From the NCBI GenBank assembly GCA_910577365.1, contig CAJTMU010000001.1:58272-122271 (forward strand): 64,000 nt of DNA, read 5' to 3'. Under the pieces are notes generated by a model. The model ran no database searches, was not told the DNA's origin, and saw only the letters and a program-made list of their open reading frames with translations. The position numbers and the translations under genes are program-made. This document shows positions 60,642-64,000 of the stretch, piece after piece. Source of the DNA: an uncultured Oscillospiraceae bacterium. Lineage in GTDB: Bacteria > Bacillota > Clostridia > Oscillospirales > Ruminococcaceae. The first letter of the stretch is position 1, and each line of letters begins with the position of its first letter.

Positions 60642-61379
60642 TTGAACAGAACCGGACTGGCTATGGAAACAGCGGAAATGGCTTCCGACAAATCGGGGGT
60701 CAGAGCGCTGAGCAGAAATGTGGGCGGGGTAAAAATAACCGACGTACGCGTTTCTGACGCCGCACAGCGGCTGGGAAAACCTGCGGGAAGGTACATCACA
60801 CTTGAGGGAGAGCCTGATGCCCAAAGCATGACGGCGCTTCTTAAACGCGCCATAGAACAGGTCATTCCGCGTCAGGGGCGGCTGTTTGCGGCGGGACTTG
60901 GCAATCCCGATATCACGCAGGACAGCCTTGGGGCGCTTTCCGTAAGAAGCATGGCGGCAAGAGATGCGGATAAGGGCATACGGTATTCTCTTGCAGCTAT
61001 CGAAACGGATATAGCCGCGAGAACGGGAATAGATACCGTCAGGCTGGTGCGCGCCGCAGCCAACGAAACGGCAGCAGACTGCGTTATCGCGATAGATTCC
61101 CTTGCCTGCCGCGATCCAAGGTATATCGGCAGAACAGTGCAAATAAGCGATACGGGAATAGTGCCCGGTTCGGGCGCTTCAAAAAGCCGCCGAGAGCTAT
61201 CGGAGCGCACCGTGGGAATACCAGTCGCGGTTATCGGCGTACCGACCGTTACCGAACTTAGCAGCGTTACACGAAATGATAGGGACAACGGATTTCTTGT
61301 CACTACGGGAGATATTGATATTACCGTAAAAATGTGGGCAGAAACGATTGCGGCGGCGGTCAACGGGATAGTAAGATAA
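60642..61379 (+). CDS. gpr: GPR germination endopeptidase
   Basis: The protein has 245 residues. It degrades small acid-soluble spore proteins at germination. Motifs GRYITLEGEP, FAAGLGNPDITQDSLGA and the long conserved block AIDSLACRDPRYIGRTVQIS with TGIVPGSG are diagnostic. It starts with TTG at 60642 behind GGGGGG-TG. It is clearly shorter than the 320-370 residues of Bacillus GPR: the sequence ends soon after TGDIDITVKMWAETIAAAVN. This is the clearest sporulation marker in the window. Confidence 0.88.
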   Translation: MNRTGLAMETAEMASDKSGVRALSRNVGGVKITDVRVSDAAQRLGKPAGRYITLEGEPDAQSMTALLKRAIEQVIPRQGRLFAAGLGNPDITQDSLGALSVRSMAARDADKGIRYSLAAIETDIAARTGIDTVRLVRAAANETAADCVIAIDSLACRDPRYIGRTVQISDTGIVPGSGASKSRRELSERTVGIPVAVIGVPTVTELSSVTRNDRDNGFLVTTGDIDITVKMWAETIAAAVNGIVR

Positions 61380-61386
61380 AATCAAC

Positions 61387-61417
61387 AAATCCGCGCGGAA
61401 TGAACCTGCGCGGATTT
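61387..61417 (+). terminator. terminator of gpr
   Basis: AAATCCGCGC/GCGCGGATTT, 10 perfect pairs, eight bases after the stop, followed by ATTATACCCTTTTT. The gap to 61568 has nothing else. Confidence 0.85.
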
Positions 61418-61568
61418 ATTATACCCTTTTTGAATAGGCTGCTTAATAACGGCATGCCGCCATACATTTCAAGCGGGAGACACATTTAAAAACATCAGCT
61501 ATGTCACCTCTGTTTATGCCTGATATCCAAATTCCTTACTTCCTCAATATATACGGATATACGGTTTA

Positions 61569-62428
61569 TCAAAATTCCAGCGCTTCCCCTCCGCCGAGGT
61601 ACATAATTCTGTCGCCCAATATCTCGTCCATGGTGTCAAAGCCCTTGAATCCCGTGCAGTGACAGGCGTAGATTTTTTCCGCGCCGCTGTATTTCAGCGC
61701 CCGCGCCTGGGCGGTGACATACTCCGTGGAGCAATTCAGCGTTTTAGGATTGGCGCCGCTGAAATGGAATCCACCGATTACCGCGAGAATGGGTATGCCG
61801 TGCCAGCGCCGCTGAACGGTCTCCAGCATATTCAGCGCCCCGCAGTGGAAACAGCCTCCCACAAGCACAAGTCCCTCTGCCTTACGCTTTTTTGGAAATA
61901 TTACCGCGAAGCTCTCATCGTCAAAATTATGTGGAACAGCTTTTTTACCGCTCATTGCGCAATAGCTTCTGTCGGGGTTTATGTTTTTGTCATCGAAATC
62001 CTCACAGCTTGCAAGATAGAAGCCCTCGCACACTTCTGAAAAGCTGTTGAACAGCACCGATTATCTGAGTATTTCTTGAAGAAGCTCTTTCCGGCACCTA
62101 CGGGTGATTTAAACAAGCCGTTCTTTTTGAACACCTCGTTCTGAGCTCCCGCGCGCAGGAAAACCTCCGCTTTAGGGTTAAGGCGCATTATAGCATCAAT
62201 ACCGCCGATATGCGCGGCATGGTTGTGGGTTATAATCACGCCGTCTATCTCGTCTATGGGCAGGCGCATTCTGCGGGCATTGTCCACCGCCTTTCCCGTA
62301 AGACCCGTATCGATAATGTAATTCCTGCCGTTAAACTCCACAAACAACGATAAGCCTTCCTCAAAAAACAGCTTTTCGTCCGCCGCCGTATTCTCAATAA
62401 GACAGATTATTTTCAACAATTCAACCAC
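61569..62428 (-). pseudogene. MBL-fold hydrolase interrupted by one frameshift
   Basis: The first part (62428 down) encodes FNGRNYIIDTGLTG and the metal motif THNHAAHIGGI, as in the dihydropterin-related MBL branch. Near 62050-62060 the frame jumps: SDNR is followed in another frame by VLFNSFSEVCEGFYLASCED, which continues to the stop at 61569 with VGGCFHCGALNM, VIGGFHFSG and ACHCTGF, all expected for the same enzyme. One added base there would restore about 286 residues. Because only one lesion exists and both halves look well kept, a sequencing error is possible. Confidence 0.8.
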
Positions 62429-62634
62429 CTTATAATAAATTTCAATTTCCGCTTAGCATACTCCGTTAGCTCAGCGCGCATATCCGGCGAAAACCGTCAG
62501 CATCCGCCATAAAGACTAAAACGGTTGTGTGTAAAAATGCCGCAAAATAATTGGGAAAATGCCTGTTTTTTGTGCAAAGCCATGGCGCTTTTAAAAATTC
62601 ACGCACCGACATTTTCCGCAATTGTTCTTTTTGT

Positions 62635-62860
62635 TTAAGAATTTGTCACCTTACCAATAAATACTATCTGATTTTCCGCTTCGTCGTATATCAGGTACTC
62701 GAACGGGCGGTTCAGATAGACCTCTTTTCGGAGATGTCTGCGCGCTCAACTTCCACCATCACTGCCGCCTTTGTGCCGTATTCGTCATGTTTCAACTTAG
62801 TCTTTTTCAGCACCTTTAATATGAACAGAGATAGGCTCGGTCTTTTCGGGAACGGAATCG
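62635..62860 (-). pseudogene. 3' remnant of a serpin gene
   Basis: Read on the minus strand, one frame gives FILKVLKKTKLKHDEYGTKA and then AVMVEVERADISEK, the hinge region before a serpin reactive loop. After a frame change near 62721-62730 the other frame gives LNRPFEYLIYDEAENQIVFI followed by GKVTNS and a stop, the conserved serpin C-terminus. Upstream of 62860 only broken frames remain. Clostridial serpins are secreted protease inhibitors; this copy is not functional. Confidence 0.65.
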
Positions 62861-62990
62861 GCTACAAGACTCTTTCCGTCCCACAATCGGTAGGCAGTTC
62901 GACAGTAATGTGTTCGGAGATGCGGGGAGGTGAATGAGTAAATAATGTCAGAAGCGAAATCAAATATGCTGCTAAGATAGTTTTTTCATT

Positions 62991-63374
62991 TCATTTACCC
63001 TTTCCATTATTCCGCACATACTGCTTTATAGCAGCAAAACTCTCCTCGCTCAAACAATGTTCTATGCGGCAGGCATCCTCAGCGGCGATATCCTCGGGAA
63101 CTCCCAAGGATATGAGCCAGCTTGTGAACAGAAGATGACGCTCATATACACGTTCCGCAATCTCCCGCCCGCTTTCGGTCAGGGTTATGTATCCGCTTTT
63201 ATCAACGGTTATGCAGCCCTCCTCACGAAGGTTTTTCATAGCCACGCTTACCGAGGGTTTGGAAAACTCCATTTCCGAGGCAATATCCACCGAACGCACC
63301 TCGCCGCTGCGATTGTGCAGAATCAAAATAGTTTCAAGATAGTTTTCCTTGGATTCAAATATTCTGTCTTTCAT
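62991..63374 (-). CDS. DtxR/MntR-type metal-dependent transcriptional regulator
   Basis: The protein has 127 residues: ESKENYLETILILHNRSGEV then a winged helix (VRSVDIASEMEFSKPSVSVA, GYITLTESGREIAERVYERH) and the dimerisation part with metal ligands around EDACRIEHCLSEESF. The family represses iron or manganese uptake genes; the length without an SH3-like domain suits the MntR side. Its metal is not certain. GAAAGGAA precedes the start. Confidence 0.85.
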   Translation of the reverse strand: MKDRIFESKENYLETILILHNRSGEVRSVDIASEMEFSKPSVSVAMKNLREEGCITVDKSGYITLTESGREIAERVYERHLLFTSWLISLGVPEDIAAEDACRIEHCLSEESFAAIKQYVRNNGKGK

Positions 63375-63567
63375 TCGGAAATTCCTTTCGGTATCGTTTC
63401 AAGGCGATCTGACAGCCCCACAGAAATATGCTGTCCGTTTTCTTATTTTCAACAATCCCTATTACGTTAAATATATAATACCATATACAATAGGAAAATG
63501 CTGCATATCTCAATTGCAGATATTATGCCGTAAGACCAAGCGGTTATGTATAACGTCCTCTGCGTTT

Positions 63568-63596
63568 ATTTTACCACATAATTTATCATTAGTCAA
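63568..63596 (-). promoter_or_regulatory. sigma-A promoter upstream of the DtxR-type gene
   Basis: TTGACT (63596-63591), 17 bases, TAAAAT (63573-63568). The leader to 63374 is about 185 nt and has ATATCTGCAATTGAGATATG, a possible small hairpin or operator. Confidence 0.7.
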
Positions 63597-63614
63597 GTCC
63601 GGAACGCTGAAGTA

Positions 63615-63870
63615 TTACTTCAAAATTATTTCTATATCATTGATAAGAGAATTTACTGCCTTTTCGTGCACCATAATGAAAATGCCGCTCCAATTATTCC
63701 ACCCCAATTTTAAAGATACATTGTCTACGAAAAACTCAAATGCTGACGCGGATTATGAAAGACCCTTCATATTTTCCAAGGAAAACCGCTCCCCAAAGCA
63801 GGAAGCAAGCAGCTCCGTCAACGTTGAAATAAAATCAGCTTCCGCCATATCGTTGTCATGGACAAAGTGT
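63615..63870 (-). pseudogene. remnant of an unknown gene with an internal stop
   Basis: One frame reads MAEADFISTLTELLASCFGE and then SLENMKGLS, a TAA near 63746-63748, and continues in phase with SAFEFFVDNVSLKLGW, ending ...INDIEIILK at 63615. No ribosome site precedes the ATG. It looks like a decayed gene. The last 100 bases of the window show nothing further. Confidence 0.4.
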
Positions 63871-64000
63871 ACCAAGTTTACTGAATATTTATTTTACTTT
63901 TCATTTGACTTTTATACACTTATCCACTTTCAATTTGTCAACTTGTACGCCTGTACGTTTACACACTATATTTCTTCACCGCCCATGCTGAGTATGCGAG

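Noticed and set aside
62551..62937. Plus-strand 128-codon frame
   Set aside because: Antisense to the serpin remnant, no start signal.
1..64000. CRISPR arrays, tRNA and rRNA genes
   Set aside because: No regularly spaced identical repeats, no cloverleaf with TTCGANTC-type arm and no rRNA segments were noticed on reading; a tool search would settle it.

Overview
This window looks like part of the chromosome of an anaerobic, spore-forming Firmicute, most likely a clostridium of the Ruminococcaceae/Oscillospiraceae type from gut or rumen. The reasons are the canonical S10-spc-alpha ribosomal cluster with a KOW-domain gene between map and infA, the spore protease gene gpr next to rpsT, the c-di-AMP receptor/holB/ricT cluster, an 8Fe-8S-type ferredoxin, and Gram-positive lipoproteins with strong Shine-Dalgarno sites. 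The assignment is inference from gene content and order; no rRNA, tRNA or CRISPR array was seen.

Layout. 1-2.1 kb (minus): start of a probable folC, a small membrane protein, rsmI and a tRNA-methyltransferase-like gene. 2.3-3.7 kb: a TrkH/KtrB potassium transporter. 3.7-9.0 kb: a three-gene surface-glycosylation operon, with one polyprenyl-phosphate sugar transferase and two GT-C-like membrane proteins. 9.1-9.9 kb: a membrane protein with an N-terminal RING-like zinc domain. 10.3-13.6 kb: two tandem solute-binding lipoproteins, each with its own promoter and terminator. 14.2-18.0 kb: a mosaic of duplicated scraps (an rpoA'-'rplQ chimera, a 5' fragment of the RING gene, duplicated leader and terminator segments) around a C39-like peptidase/secreted-protein pair. 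18.1-34.3 kb: the full ribosomal cluster rpsJ to rplQ with secY, adk, map, infA and rpoA, driven by a consensus promoter with a roughly 325-nt leader.

35-43.5 kb (plus): a D,D-carboxypeptidase, a promoter-to-terminator stretch of about 510 nt that looks like a large structured non-coding RNA, a small unknown gene, darA-holB-ricT, thrS and an SseB-domain gene. 43.6-48.3 kb: a two-domain lipoprotein, a broken AraC-type regulator, a HAD phosphatase and a three-gene operon with a SUKH-like protein. 48.6-51.6 kb: ferredoxin, then an adaptor/permease pair without an ATPase gene, bracketed by inverted copies of a repeat. 52-57.9 kb: an ECF sigma factor with a very large anti-sigma-like protein carrying three extracellular repeats, an IS1182-type element inserted in a terminator hairpin, and a SUFU-domain protein. 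57.9-64 kb: a lipase-like hydrolase, a PNPOx-like protein, rpsT, gpr, a frameshifted MBL hydrolase, the eroded 3' end of a serpin gene, a DtxR/MntR-type regulator and a last broken gene.

The most notable unexplained signals are the 510-nt RNA candidate at 36.48-36.99 kb, a family of 120-160 bp palindromic interspersed repeats (at least six copies) with conserved arms and private stems, and the tandem-duplication scars between the RING gene and the ribosomal cluster, where a 10-bp microhomology can be read at one junction.
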